Source: CAYJEO01 sp044432805 (GTDB lineage: Bacteria > Bacillota_I > Bacilli_A > RF39 > UBA660). Taken from it: a DNA stretch of 14,029 nt. The position numbers and the translations under genes are program-made. The notes beneath the pieces are model-generated. The model was not told where the DNA came from. It worked only from the letters and a program-made list of their open reading frames with translations, and ran no database searches. How positions within the stretch are numbered: the first letter of the stretch is position 1; the number at the start of each line of letters is the position of its first letter. This document shows positions 1-6,949 of this stretch, piece after piece. Where the stretch lies: the NCBI GenBank assembly GCA_044432805.1, contig JAWXUI010000025.1, positions 1-14,029 of the forward strand, written 5' to 3'.

Positions 1-79
1 CGTTAAAAAGATCAATAAGATATTTTTCTTTTTCTTCTTGACTCATATTTTCAAAATCTGATTTTATAATTGTTTGCAT
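1..79 (-). CDS. 5' end of an unidentified gene (partial)
   Basis: Only the first 26 codons lie in the window; the gene runs off the left edge. It starts at an ATG read from position 79 and the visible protein begins MQTIIKSDFENMSQEEKEKY, a charged and probably helical start with no signal peptide. An AAAGGGGA ribosome binding site sits about seven bases before the ATG, and a near-consensus promoter lies at 109-137. The family cannot be named from so short a piece. It is transcribed separately from proS, which ends in a terminator just upstream. Confidence 0.7.
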   Translation of the reverse strand, partial: MQTIIKSDFENMSQEEKEKYLIDLFN

Positions 80-108
80 AATAATATCCCCTTTTGTTTA
101 TGGGAGTT

Positions 109-137
109 ATACTAACATAGTATATTAAATATGTCAA
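109..137 (-). promoter_or_regulatory. Sigma-A-type promoter of the left-edge gene
   Basis: On the minus strand a perfect TTGACA (137 to 132) is followed by a 17-base spacer and TAGTAT (114 to 109), preceded by TG one base upstream, making an extended -10. It is the best -35/-10 match in the window. The expected transcript would start about 20 bases before the gene's ribosome binding site. Confidence 0.75.
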
Positions 138-138
138 A

Positions 139-187
139 TTTTTTAATAATTATTTATTGCTTAGAGAAATAAATAATTATTAAAAAA
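139..187. repeat. Perfect 20-bp AT-only inverted repeat
   Basis: Arms at 139-158 and 168-187 are perfect reverse complements made only of A and T, around a 9-base loop (GCTTAGAGA). The structure lies between the proS terminator and the -35 box of the next gene, and its right arm shares the A-tract of that terminator. It could be a second terminator hairpin, an AT-rich UP-like or curved element feeding the promoter, or both. Confidence 0.6.
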
Positions 188-203
188 AGAACTAAAAGTT
201 CTT
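182..203 (-). terminator. Rho-independent terminator of proS
   Basis: Read on the minus strand, AAGAACT (203 to 197), a TTT loop and AGTTCTT (193 to 187) form a 7-bp stem that runs into more T residues. The proS stop codon at 202-204 overlaps the first stem bases. Confidence 0.75.
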
Positions 204-1620
204 AATATTGCATTCCCCAGACAACTAAATGTTTTGCTTTTTTACCACAAACAACACATTGTCCAGTAATCAATTCTTCTTTTTCTAATATGCATCTTGA
301 TTTTGTACCGTTTATATCTTTTAATTTAAGTTCACATTTTTCGCTTCCACACCAATCTGCTTTTACAAAACCGGGTTTATTATTCATTATAGTTTCTATT
401 TCTTCATAAGTTTTTGCTGTGTAAGTTCTTTCTTCTTTTCTGATAGACGCCATATATAACAGATTAGTTTGAATTTCATCCATTAGATTTAAAACAAATT
501 CATACATATCAATATTTACATCTATTTCATATTTTTCAGAAGTATCTCTTCTAACTAAAGTTATTTTATTATTCGCTAAGTCTCTTGCACCTACTTCAAT
601 ACGTATAGGTATTCCATTAACTTCTGCTTGTGCAAATTTAAATCCTGGAGATTTTTCACTTCTATCGACTATATATGATATTTCTTTTAGTTGTTTTTCT
701 ATCTTACTTATTACCGGATTAACTATTTTATCATCACCTATCGGAATAATACACACTTGAGTTGGTGCAATTTTAGGAGGTAAAATTAATCCTTTATTAT
801 CACTGTGAACCATTATTAAAGCACCTATTGCTCTTGTTGATAATCCCCAAGAAGTTTGATAAGCATTTTCTAATTCATTTTTTTTATTTAAAAATTCTAT
901 ATCATAAGCTTTTGAAAATTTTTGTCCAAAGTAATGACTAGTTCCAGATTGTAATATGACTCCATTATACATCATCGCTTCAACTGTATATGTATATTGA
1001 GCACCTGCAAATTTTTCTTTTTTTGTCTTTTTTCCCGTCAAAACAGGAATCGCTAAATAATCTTCAAAAAACTTTTTATAAATATTAAGCATATTCAAAG
1101 TTTCCTCTTTTGCCTCTTTAGCAGTTGAATGAACAGTATGACCTTCTTGCCATAAAAATTCTCTTCCACGTAAAAATGGTCTTGTTTCTTTTTCAAAACG
1201 CATTACAGAACACCATTGATTATATTTTTTTGGTAAGTCACGATATGATTTAACTACATCTTTATAATAATCCGAAAATAAAGTTTCACTAGTGGGTCTA
1301 ATTGCCATTTTTTCTTCTAATTCTTTTTCGCCACCTTTGGTTACCCAAGCAACTTCTGGTGCAAATCCTTTTATTAAATCACTTTCTTTTTTTAATAATG
1401 ATTCTGGTATTAATAATGGCATTGATACGTTTTGATGTCCACTTTCTTTAAACATTTTATTTAGGATTTCCATGTATTTTTCCCATATAGCATATCCATT
1501 AGGTTCTATTACTAAAGCACCTTTTACTTTTGAATAAGAGGCTAATGAAGCTGATTTTATTATATCTGTATACCATTGTGCAAAGTCTACATCTCTACTT
1601 GTTATTGCTTTATTTTTCAT
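202..1620 (-). CDS. proS: Prolyl-tRNA synthetase, archaeal/eukaryote type
   Basis: Cytosolic class II enzyme that charges tRNA-Pro with proline using ATP. The 472 residues match the short ProRS form that lacks the inserted editing domain of the E. coli type. Visible marks are RPTSE (108-112), the motif 2 region around RFEKETRPFLRGREFLWQEG (141-160), GTSHYFGQ (226-233), the motif 3 region STRAIGALIMVHSDNKG (261-277), and a C-terminal domain with likely zinc cysteines 424, 429, 455 and 458 ending in WGMQY. An AAGGAG site lies seven bases before the ATG, and the upstream yuiD-like gene ends only 11 bases away, so the two are probably cotranscribed. A terminator overlaps the stop. Identification is firm; the archaeal-like type is scattered among Firmicutes, Mollicutes and spirochaetes. 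Confidence 0.96.
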   Translation of the reverse strand: MKNKAITSRDVDFAQWYTDIIKSASLASYSKVKGALVIEPNGYAIWEKYMEILNKMFKESGHQNVSMPLLIPESLLKKESDLIKGFAPEVAWVTKGGEKELEEKMAIRPTSETLFSDYYKDVVKSYRDLPKKYNQWCSVMRFEKETRPFLRGREFLWQEGHTVHSTAKEAKEETLNMLNIYKKFFEDYLAIPVLTGKKTKKEKFAGAQYTYTVEAMMYNGVILQSGTSHYFGQKFSKAYDIEFLNKKNELENAYQTSWGLSTRAIGALIMVHSDNKGLILPPKIAPTQVCIIPIGDDKIVNPVISKIEKQLKEISYIVDRSEKSPGFKFAQAEVNGIPIRIEVGARDLANNKITLVRRDTSEKYEIDVNIDMYEFVLNLMDEIQTNLLYMASIRKEERTYTAKTYEEIETIMNNKPGFVKADWCGSEKCELKLKDINGTKSRCILEKEELITGQCVVCGKKAKHLVVWGMQY

Positions 1621-1631
1621 ATAAAAACTCC

Positions 1632-2069
1632 TTATAAAATAATACTAAAGATAGCCGCTGATATTATTCCTAAAATAACACCGGCAAATACTTCTAGTGG
1701 TTCATGACCTATTTGTTCTTTTAAATTAAATATTTTAAATTTATTATTTTTGTTTATTTGTTTACTTATATCATTTATTGCTTCTGCTTGTTTTTCTGAT
1801 TCCAGTCTTACTCCAACTGCATCAACGATAACTATAAAAGTAAATATTGTTGTTATTGCAAATAAAGGAGAGTCAAATCCTATATTAATTCCAATAATAG
1901 TCGCTAAAGAAGAAGTAAGTGCTGAATGAGTTGAAGGCATTCCTCCATAGCCATTTAAAAATCTTTTGAAATTAAACTTTTTTTCTTTAATTGTTTCAAC
2001 AATTAATTTTATTAATTGACTAATTATTAATGTAACAATTGGTATAATCAAATATTGATAATTTTGCAT
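1632..2069 (-). CDS. yuiD: Divergent PAP2 family membrane protein (DUF212, YuiD-like)
   Basis: A 145-residue integral membrane protein. Membrane segments are visible near 6-24, 50-64, 68-88 and 122-145. GGMPSTHSA (42-50) and GHEPLEVFAGVILG (121-134) are the family signatures and correspond to the phosphatase motifs of type 2 phosphatidic acid phosphatases. The family is usually called divergent PAP2 or DUF212 (B. subtilis YuiD is a member). A lipid-phosphatase-like role is assumed from homology, but the substrate is not known. The ribosome binding site reads AAAGGCGTGAT. It is the first gene of a two-gene unit with proS, a pairing that suggests shared transcription rather than a shared pathway. 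Confidence 0.9.
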   Translation of the reverse strand: MQNYQYLIIPIVTLIISQLIKLIVETIKEKKFNFKRFLNGYGGMPSTHSALTSSLATIIGINIGFDSPLFAITTIFTFIVIVDAVGVRLESEKQAEAINDISKQINKNNKFKIFNLKEQIGHEPLEVFAGVILGIISAAIFSIIL

Positions 2070-2084
2070 AAAATCACGCCTTTC

Positions 2085-2099
2085 TTTTAATGATTATCA
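2085..2099 (-). promoter_or_regulatory. Possible Fur/PerR-like operator half-matching the 7-1-7 box
   Basis: The minus strand reads TGATAATCATTAAAA, which matches TGATAATNATTATCA at 12 of 14 fixed positions. It lies in the leader of the yuiD-like gene, between the putative -10 and the ribosome binding site. In so AT-rich a sequence such matches arise by chance, so this is only a candidate. Confidence 0.2.
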
Positions 2100-2151
2100 T
2101 GGCAAACTAATATATTATATATTCAGTTCCTTTGATATTTACCACATATTT

Positions 2152-2157
2152 ATTATA
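2152..2157 (-). promoter_or_regulatory. Putative -10 element of the yuiD-proS unit
   Basis: A perfect TATAAT on the minus strand, about 80 bases before the yuiD-like start, in the 206-bp divergent intergenic region. No convincing -35 is seen at the right spacing, so the assignment is tentative. Confidence 0.35.
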
Positions 2158-2239
2158 CTATCATATTATTTTAAAAAAATATAGAATTTTAAGAAATAAT
2201 TTTTAATCATTGAAATTTATTATAAATTTTATAATTTCA

Positions 2240-2248
2240 TGATATAAT
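2240..2248 (+). promoter_or_regulatory. Extended -10 promoter of the HipA-like gene
   Basis: TGATATAAT is a perfect extended -10 element 27 bases before the start codon. No good -35 precedes it. The inverted repeat TGAAATT (2211-2217) / AATTTCA (2233-2239) occupies the -35 region and could be an operator. A strong AAAGGGGGAG ribosome binding site lies at 2262-2271. Confidence 0.6.
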
Positions 2249-2275
2249 ATTTTTACTTTTTAAAGGGGGAGATTC

Positions 2276-3058
2276 ATGAGAAATATAGTATTTTATAAAA
2301 AACTTCAAGAATTATATGACGAAATACCAACGGCTGTAATGAGTAATTTTTCTAATATAGAATTTCCAACACATAATTGGCATATGATAAATTCTGTTCC
2401 CCACTATTATAAAAAAACGGATGATAGACAATTAATTAATGAGTTATTAGGATCATATATAACTAAATGTTTTGGTCTTAAAAGTGTTGATTACCAAATT
2501 GTAACAAAAGATGATAAACAAGGTATAGCATCACCTATTTTTTTTAATCCAGAAAATTTTTATTTTTATGCATCAGATTTTTATTTTTCTCCTAACAATC
2601 ATCATAGTTTATTAAAATTAAAAAATATGTGTTCAAATGATAGAAATTTTAAACAGTTAGTAGACGAAATAATTTCATTATCAATAAGTGATTTTTATCG
2701 TGATGAAAACGATAGACACGCTTGTAATATATGTTTTGAAAAAGATTTAGACATTACTTTAGCTCCTATTTTTGATTTTGGTAATAGTTATAGAAATAAT
2801 GTTGGTATTGAAAATCCAATTTTTAATATTGATTTCTATAGTAAAAAAATAAAACTAGAAAGCGCTTTCAAAGACTTTATTGACTTTCCCTTATTTAAAG
2901 AAAAACTACTTTTAATACTTAGTTTAGATATGGAAGAAATGTTAAAAAATATTGAATCTATATATCAAATAAAGATAAGTGAAAAATTAAAAAGGGCTTA
3001 TTTAAATACTGATAAAAAGAAAAAAACACTTGTAAAAGAACTGGGTACTTATTTTTAA
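2276..3058 (+). CDS. HipA-fold serine/threonine kinase-like protein, orphan
   Basis: A 260-residue soluble protein. Its centre carries the HipA catalytic pattern: D146-x-H148-x-x-N151 (in RDENDRHACNICF), then LAPIFDFGN with D167. These correspond in order and spacing to the catalytic Asp, Asn and metal-binding Asp of E. coli HipA (ATDGHAKN and TPFYD). An earlier piece, INELLGSYITKCFGL (54-68), resembles the HipA helix before its kinase core. The N-terminal lobe is short, about 50 residues before that helix, and I cannot assign the ATP-binding lysine. Full HipA is about 440 residues, so this resembles short HipA-C or CtkA-like kinases. No HipB-type DNA-binding antitoxin lies beside it. It has its own promoter and overlaps mutL tail to tail. 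The family call is good, but activity and target are unknown. Confidence 0.7.
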   Translation: MRNIVFYKKLQELYDEIPTAVMSNFSNIEFPTHNWHMINSVPHYYKKTDDRQLINELLGSYITKCFGLKSVDYQIVTKDDKQGIASPIFFNPENFYFYASDFYFSPNNHHSLLKLKNMCSNDRNFKQLVDEIISLSISDFYRDENDRHACNICFEKDLDITLAPIFDFGNSYRNNVGIENPIFNIDFYSKKIKLESAFKDFIDFPLFKEKLLLILSLDMEEMLKNIESIYQIKISEKLKRAYLNTDKKKKTLVKELGTYF

Positions 3059-3073
3059 AAACCAGTTCTTTTA
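3033..3073. terminator. Shared bidirectional hairpin inside two overlapping gene ends
   Basis: Arms 3033-3044 (TAAAAGAACTGG) and 3062-3073 (CCAGTTCTTTTA) are perfect 12-bp inverted repeats around a 17-base loop. Both genes end inside the loop: the plus stop at 3056-3058 and the mutL stop at 3055-3057. Each arm ends in T4 on its outgoing strand, so it could terminate both transcripts, though the T-tracts are short. Confidence 0.5.
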
Positions 3074-4788
3074 AATTGCTTTTCTATTTCTTGTTTAGTA
3101 TATAAAATAATACTTGGTCTTCCATGAGGACAAGTAAATGGATTATCACACTTTTCTAAATCTGATATTAAATTGTTCATTTCTTCATTTGTAATCGAAG
3201 TATTAGCTTTTATACTTGCTTTACACGCTAAAGTAGCGGCTAAATGATCATTTAATTTTGCTAAATCAAAGTTTTTTTCTCTTTCAATGATAGTTTCTAT
3301 CATTTTTTTTATTTGTTTTTCTATTATACTTGTAGTAAGCCATATAGGATGTTCTTTAATTACGATAGAGTTAACACCAAATTCTTCAATTGTAAAACCT
3401 AAATTTTCTAATATATTAAAATGTTCTTTTAAAATTATAAATTCATTTGCTGAAAATTCATAAGTAAACGGTATTAGTAACGGAATTTTTGTTTTTGAGG
3501 GGTTTGATAATTTTTCTAAAAACAATTCATAATTAATTCTTTCTTTTGCCGCATGCTGATCAATTAAATATAGACCTTCTTCATTTTGGCATAAAATATA
3601 TGTTCCATGTAATAGACCAAGTGGTTGTAAAATAGGAAATCTTTTTTTAGGTTCTGTTTTTATTTCTTCTTTAATTTCTTCTTCAAATAAATTAGTCATT
3701 TCATAAGTTACTGGTTTTTCTAAAACAGATTCGTCAACAAAATTAAATTCTAATTTTTGTTCTTCATATATTTTAGATTTTGAATCTTCTATTTTTGGAA
3801 TTAAAGTTTTTTTATCAAATACTTTTTTGATTATATTTTCAATTAAGATAAATAGATTATCGCTTTTTGAAAATTTTATATCTTGTTTTGTTGGATGTAT
3901 ATTTACATCAATTAAACTAGGATCTACTTCTATGTTTAATATAGTTATTGGGTATCTATTATTTGGTTTATAATTAGAATAAGAATCATTAATAATTCTA
4001 TTTAAATCAATATTTTTAATGATTCTTCCATTTACAAAAGTAATCATAGAATTTCTGTTTGATTTATGTATTTCTGGATTTGATATATATCCGCTTACTT
4101 TATAATCATCATTTTCTCCAGCTATTTCTATCATTTTTTTAGCAACATTATATCCAAAAATAAAGTTAATTGTTTTTAATAAATTATTACTTCCATCTGT
4201 ATTTATTAAAGTTGCATTGTTGTTTGTTAATTTAAATTTTATAGACGGATTAGCAAGCGCTAATTTATTTATATAATCTGTTATATTTGCTAATTCGGTA
4301 TATGCACTTTTTAAATGTTTTAATCTTGCTGGTGTGTTATAAAATAAATTACTTATAGTAATACATGTACCTTTTCTTGAATCACTATTGCCGACATCTT
4401 TTAATATTCCACCTTCAATAATAACTTGTGTTCCAATGTTTCCAAGTGATGTTTTTAAATCTACTTTTGATACGGATGCAATTGATGAAAGCGCTTCTCC
4501 TCTAAAACCTAGTGTGTTAATTCTAAATAAATCTTCTTCTTCTAATAATTTGCTTGTAGCATGTCTATTAAAAGCCATTATAGCATCTTCTTTGTCCATC
4601 CCACTTCCATTATCAGTTATTTTTATTTCTTTTATCCCTGACTCTATTAAATCTATTTGTATTGATGTTGATTTTGCATCTATACTGTTTTCTACTAATT
4701 CTTTTACAACACTTGCACATTTTTCTACAACTTCACCGGCTGCTATTTTATTTGCTAATATTGTGTCCATTTGTTTTATTACTGCCAT
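3055..4788 (-). CDS. mutL: DNA mismatch repair protein MutL (endonuclease type)
   Basis: MutL couples mismatch recognition by MutS to strand removal. The N-terminal GHKL ATPase is clear: KELVENSIDA with E30 and N34, TDNGSGM with D59, and NTLGFRGEAL (91-100). A charged linker near 320-385 leads to the C-terminal dimer domain, which has DQHAAKER (about 410-417), ACKASIKA, CPHGRP and a terminal FKRTGF. Those C-terminal motifs mark a metal-dependent nicking endonuclease, as in Bacillus and unlike E. coli MutL. At 577 residues it is slightly short for the family. An AGGTGAAG site lies before the ATG. It sits 40 bases after trxA on the same strand, with a possible promoter of its own. No mutS lies nearby. 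The 3' end overlaps the HipA-like gene by four bases. Confidence 0.96.
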   Translation of the reverse strand: MAVIKQMDTILANKIAAGEVVEKCASVVKELVENSIDAKSTSIQIDLIESGIKEIKITDNGSGMDKEDAIMAFNRHATSKLLEEEDLFRINTLGFRGEALSSIASVSKVDLKTSLGNIGTQVIIEGGILKDVGNSDSRKGTCITISNLFYNTPARLKHLKSAYTELANITDYINKLALANPSIKFKLTNNNATLINTDGSNNLLKTINFIFGYNVAKKMIEIAGENDDYKVSGYISNPEIHKSNRNSMITFVNGRIIKNIDLNRIINDSYSNYKPNNRYPITILNIEVDPSLIDVNIHPTKQDIKFSKSDNLFILIENIIKKVFDKKTLIPKIEDSKSKIYEEQKLEFNFVDESVLEKPVTYEMTNLFEEEIKEEIKTEPKKRFPILQPLGLLHGTYILCQNEEGLYLIDQHAAKERINYELFLEKLSNPSKTKIPLLIPFTYEFSANEFIILKEHFNILENLGFTIEEFGVNSIVIKEHPIWLTTSIIEKQIKKMIETIIEREKNFDLAKLNDHLAATLACKASIKANTSITNEEMNNLISDLEKCDNPFTCPHGRPSIILYTKQEIEKQFKRTGF

Positions 4789-4806
4789 TTTTCTTCACCT
4801 ACTAAT

Positions 4807-4815
4807 ATTTTACCA
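4807..4815 (-). promoter_or_regulatory. Possible internal promoter for mutL
   Basis: TGGTAAAAT in the 40-base trxA-mutL gap resembles the TGN-TATAAT elements elsewhere in the window. There is no terminator between trxA and mutL, so mutL may also be read through from cvpA. Confidence 0.3.
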
Positions 4816-4828
4816 TAAAAAAAAGAAA

Positions 4829-5119
4829 TTAATCTATCCATTCTTTAATTTCTTCTTTATTCAAATATCCAATTTTTTTAGAATCTTCTATACCATTTTT
4901 AAATAAAATTAAAGTTGGTATAGACATTACTTTAAATTGATAAGCAATTTCTTCTAAATCATCTATATTTACTTTTACTATTTCATAGTCTTTTGATAAT
5001 TCTTCTAAAACTGGTGAAATCATTTTACAAGGTCCACACCAGTTAGCATAGAAATCAACTAACACTTTTTCTTCTTTTATTATTTCGTTAAAGTTTTCTT
5101 TTGTTGCGTATTTTAACAT
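4829..5119 (-). CDS. trxA: Thioredoxin
   Basis: A 96-residue cytosolic thioredoxin, slightly shorter than the usual 104-108. It carries the redox active site WCGPC (27-31) after the strand VLVDFYAN, and the cis-proline loop MSIPT with P68. It would reduce protein disulfides using electrons from thioredoxin reductase, which is not in the window. Its start follows the cvpA stop by one base, and its ribosome binding site AGAGGTG lies inside the end of cvpA, so the two are translationally coupled. In Bacillus, trxA lies in the same rnhC-cvpA neighbourhood, which supports assigning this copy as the housekeeping thioredoxin. Confidence 0.93.
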   Translation of the reverse strand: MLKYATKENFNEIIKEEKVLVDFYANWCGPCKMISPVLEELSKDYEIVKVNIDDLEEIAYQFKVMSIPTLILFKNGIEDSKKIGYLNKEEIKEWID

Positions 5120-5120
5120 T

Positions 5121-5837
5121 TTACACCTCTTTATATTGTTCTATTAATGTATATACATCATTTACTTCTATTTTGTCTAAACTAACTAATTTTTCAACTG
5201 AATCAGTGGATATAATTCCATATTTTAATAACAATTCTAGTAGATCATAATTAAATTGTTCAGATGATGTGTCATTTTCATATGTCTTTTTCAATTCATT
5301 AAATTCATCAAATACATTTACCATATCACCCATTGCTTCTGATAAAATAGGAGTTGAAGTTAAAATTTCATTTTTAAATTTTGAATCTTCCAATCCATCA
5401 AAACTAAATATCGGTAATGAAAGTACATATAAAATTATAAACACGTATACAAAGTATTCTATCGCACCTACTACAGCACCTAAAATTTTAGAAGGTATTC
5501 CCAATATTATTGTAAATCTCAAGAATGCTTCAAAAATTGATGTTAATTTTAATAATAGTCTAAACACTACAGTTAATAAACTAAATACAATCAAGAAGGC
5601 GAATATTTCGTAAACAATTATATTTACAGCACTTACTCCATTTAAAAAGCCACCGAAATTAAAAAACGGTAAATTTTCGTATAAAAATACAGAAACATAA
5701 TTTTTTAATACAAATGATAAGACTACTACTAATATTAATCCCACAAAACTGACTAATTGTTTTGTTATTCCATTTTTAAAACCAACACTTGCTCCAAATA
5801 AAATAAATAAAATTATAAGAACATCAATTATGTTCAT
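5121..5837 (-). CDS. cvpA: CvpA family membrane protein
   Basis: A 238-residue membrane protein with four hydrophobic segments near 3-20, 27-45, 68-96 and 117-143, followed by a soluble acidic tail of about 90 residues. The start NIIDVLIILFILFGASVGFK, with an early Asp and a GxxxGxxxG-like pattern, is typical of CvpA, first known from colicin V production in E. coli and also found as B. subtilis YshB. Its molecular role is not settled. The ribosome binding site AGGTGG lies six bases before the ATG, and a TATAAT (minus strand, 5863-5868) is the likely -10. It leads the cvpA-trxA-(mutL) series and diverges from rnhC as in Bacillus, but zapA, polX and mutS2 are missing between. Confidence 0.85.
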   Translation of the reverse strand: MNIIDVLIILFILFGASVGFKNGITKQLVSFVGLILVVVLSFVLKNYVSVFLYENLPFFNFGGFLNGVSAVNIIVYEIFAFLIVFSLLTVVFRLLLKLTSIFEAFLRFTIILGIPSKILGAVVGAIEYFVYVFIILYVLSLPIFSFDGLEDSKFKNEILTSTPILSEAMGDMVNVFDEFNELKKTYENDTSSEQFNYDLLELLLKYGIISTDSVEKLVSLDKIEVNDVYTLIEQYKEV

Positions 5838-5880
5838 TAAATACCACCTCTACTATAATTATATTATAAATATGAAAAAA

Positions 5881-5910
5881 AAGAAAGATAGTTATAGTAT
5901 TATCTTTTTT
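5881..5910. other. Unassigned hairpin between divergent genes
   Basis: Arms 5881-5890 and 5901-5910 can pair over 10 bp with one G-U pair, around a 10-base loop. The stem is flanked by an A-tract on the left and ends in T6 on the right, so it looks like a weak terminator in either direction. No gene on either strand ends here. It may be a leftover of a lost gene, a leader structure, or chance. Confidence 0.3.
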
Positions 5911-5960
5911 ACATTATTTATACTTATTATATTTCAATGCTTTTTAATTAAAAAAAAATA

Positions 5961-5969
5961 TGTTAAAAT
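5961..5969 (+). promoter_or_regulatory. Extended -10 promoter of rnhC
   Basis: TGTTAAAAT is an extended -10-like element 20 bases before the rnhC start. It is followed by the ribosome binding site AAGGATGTGAT at 5976-5986, one mismatch from AAGGAGGTGAT. No clear -35 is seen. Confidence 0.45.
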
Positions 5970-5989
5970 ACATATAAGGATGTGATTAG

Positions 5990-6925
5990 ATGACTATCTC
6001 GTTTAAAGTAAGTGAAGATACAAAAAATAAAATGATAGATTATTTTGACGATAAAAAGAGAGGAAAGACTCCTCCATATGCTGTTTTTCAAGCAAATGAA
6101 GCTGATAATGTTATAACTCTTTATGAATCTGGAAAGGTGGTTTTTCAAGGTAAAAGCGCTGATGTAGATGCAAATATGTGGCAAGAAATTGAAAAGAAAG
6201 CAAATCCAAATTTTGTTATTGAAGAAAAAAAAGAAAAAAAAGAAAAGAAAGTAATTGAAATAGATCCTAAAATATATAATTCTTCTAGTATTGGTTCTGA
6301 TGAGGTCGGTACAGGAGATTATTTTGGACCTATAGTTGTAAGTGCTGCATATGTTAATAAAAGAGATATTCCTTATTTAGAAGAATTAGGAATAAAGGAT
6401 TCTAAAAAATTAACAGACGCTAAAATTTTAGAGATAGTTCCTTCTTTAATTAAAAGAATAAATTATTCAAGTATTATTTTAACTAACAGCGAATATAACA
6501 GGCTGTATAACGAAGATATGAATATGAATAAAGTAAAAGCAATTCTTCATAATAAAGTCTTATTAAAAATGAAAGAGAAAAATTTAGATTATAATTATAT
6601 TGTAGTAGATGAATTTGCAAAAGAATTTGTTTATTATAATTATTTAAAGACTAGTCCAAATATTGTTAGAAATATTACTTTTTTGACTAAAGGTGAAGAT
6701 AGATGTTTATCTGTAGCATGTGCTTCGTTGATCAGCAGATATATTTTCTTAAAAGAGTTTGATAAATTAGGACAAAAGTACGATACTTTTCTATTAAAGG
6801 GTGCTTCTAATCTAGTTGATGAACAAGGCTTAAACTTAGTAAAAAAACACGGCGTTAATGTTTTAAATGATATTTCTAAATTGAATTTTAAAAATACTAA
6901 GAAAATAATGGATAATATAAAATAA
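5990..6925 (+). CDS. rnhC: Ribonuclease HIII
   Basis: Endonuclease that cuts the RNA strand of RNA-DNA hybrids, in replication and R-loop removal. The 311 residues equal the normal family length. An N-terminal TBP-like substrate-binding domain (about 1-75) is joined by a lysine/glutamate-rich linker (78-90) to the catalytic domain. This starts at IGSDEVGTGDYFGP (101-114) with catalytic D104 and E105, then DSKKLTD (137-143) and VVDEFAKEF (206-213) with D207, and ends with the LSVACASLISRY helix (240-251). The GTGDYFGP form and N-terminal domain separate HIII from HII. It is transcribed away from cvpA and ends at a terminator shared with the facing prepilin gene. Confidence 0.96.
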   Translation: MTISFKVSEDTKNKMIDYFDDKKRGKTPPYAVFQANEADNVITLYESGKVVFQGKSADVDANMWQEIEKKANPNFVIEEKKEKKEKKVIEIDPKIYNSSSIGSDEVGTGDYFGPIVVSAAYVNKRDIPYLEELGIKDSKKLTDAKILEIVPSLIKRINYSSIILTNSEYNRLYNEDMNMNKVKAILHNKVLLKMKEKNLDYNYIVVDEFAKEFVYYNYLKTSPNIVRNITFLTKGEDRCLSVACASLISRYIFLKEFDKLGQKYDTFLLKGASNLVDEQGLNLVKKHGVNVLNDISKLNFKNTKKIMDNIK

Positions 6926-6949
6926 AAAGAATCATTGATTCTTTTTTTT
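6926..6949. terminator. Bidirectional terminator between rnhC and the prepilin gene
   Basis: AAAGAATC (6926-6933), loop ATT, GATTCTTT (6937-6944), then T5 on the plus strand. The minus strand also runs into a T-rich tract. It begins directly after the rnhC stop and overlaps the stop codon of the facing gene. Confidence 0.8.

Noticed and set aside
2070..2275. T-box or other riboswitch controlling proS
   Set aside because: The leader is short, there is no T-box core sequence and no terminator/antiterminator pair before the yuiD-like start.
4388..4906. Open plus-strand frame of 172 codons opposite mutL and trxA
   Set aside because: It is the mirror of confidently identified genes, has no ribosome binding site, and gives a low-information hydrophobic product.
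5269..5613. Open plus-strand frame opposite cvpA
   Set aside because: Antisense shadow of the CvpA gene with no family features.
5838..5989. Small RNA gene in the cvpA-rnhC gap
   Set aside because: Only a weak hairpin is visible, and the remaining bases are explained by two promoters and ribosome binding sites.
6220..6255. Lysine/glutamate repeat in rnhC as a tandem repeat element
   Set aside because: It is the normal low-complexity linker between the two RNase HIII domains, in frame and not duplicated elsewhere.
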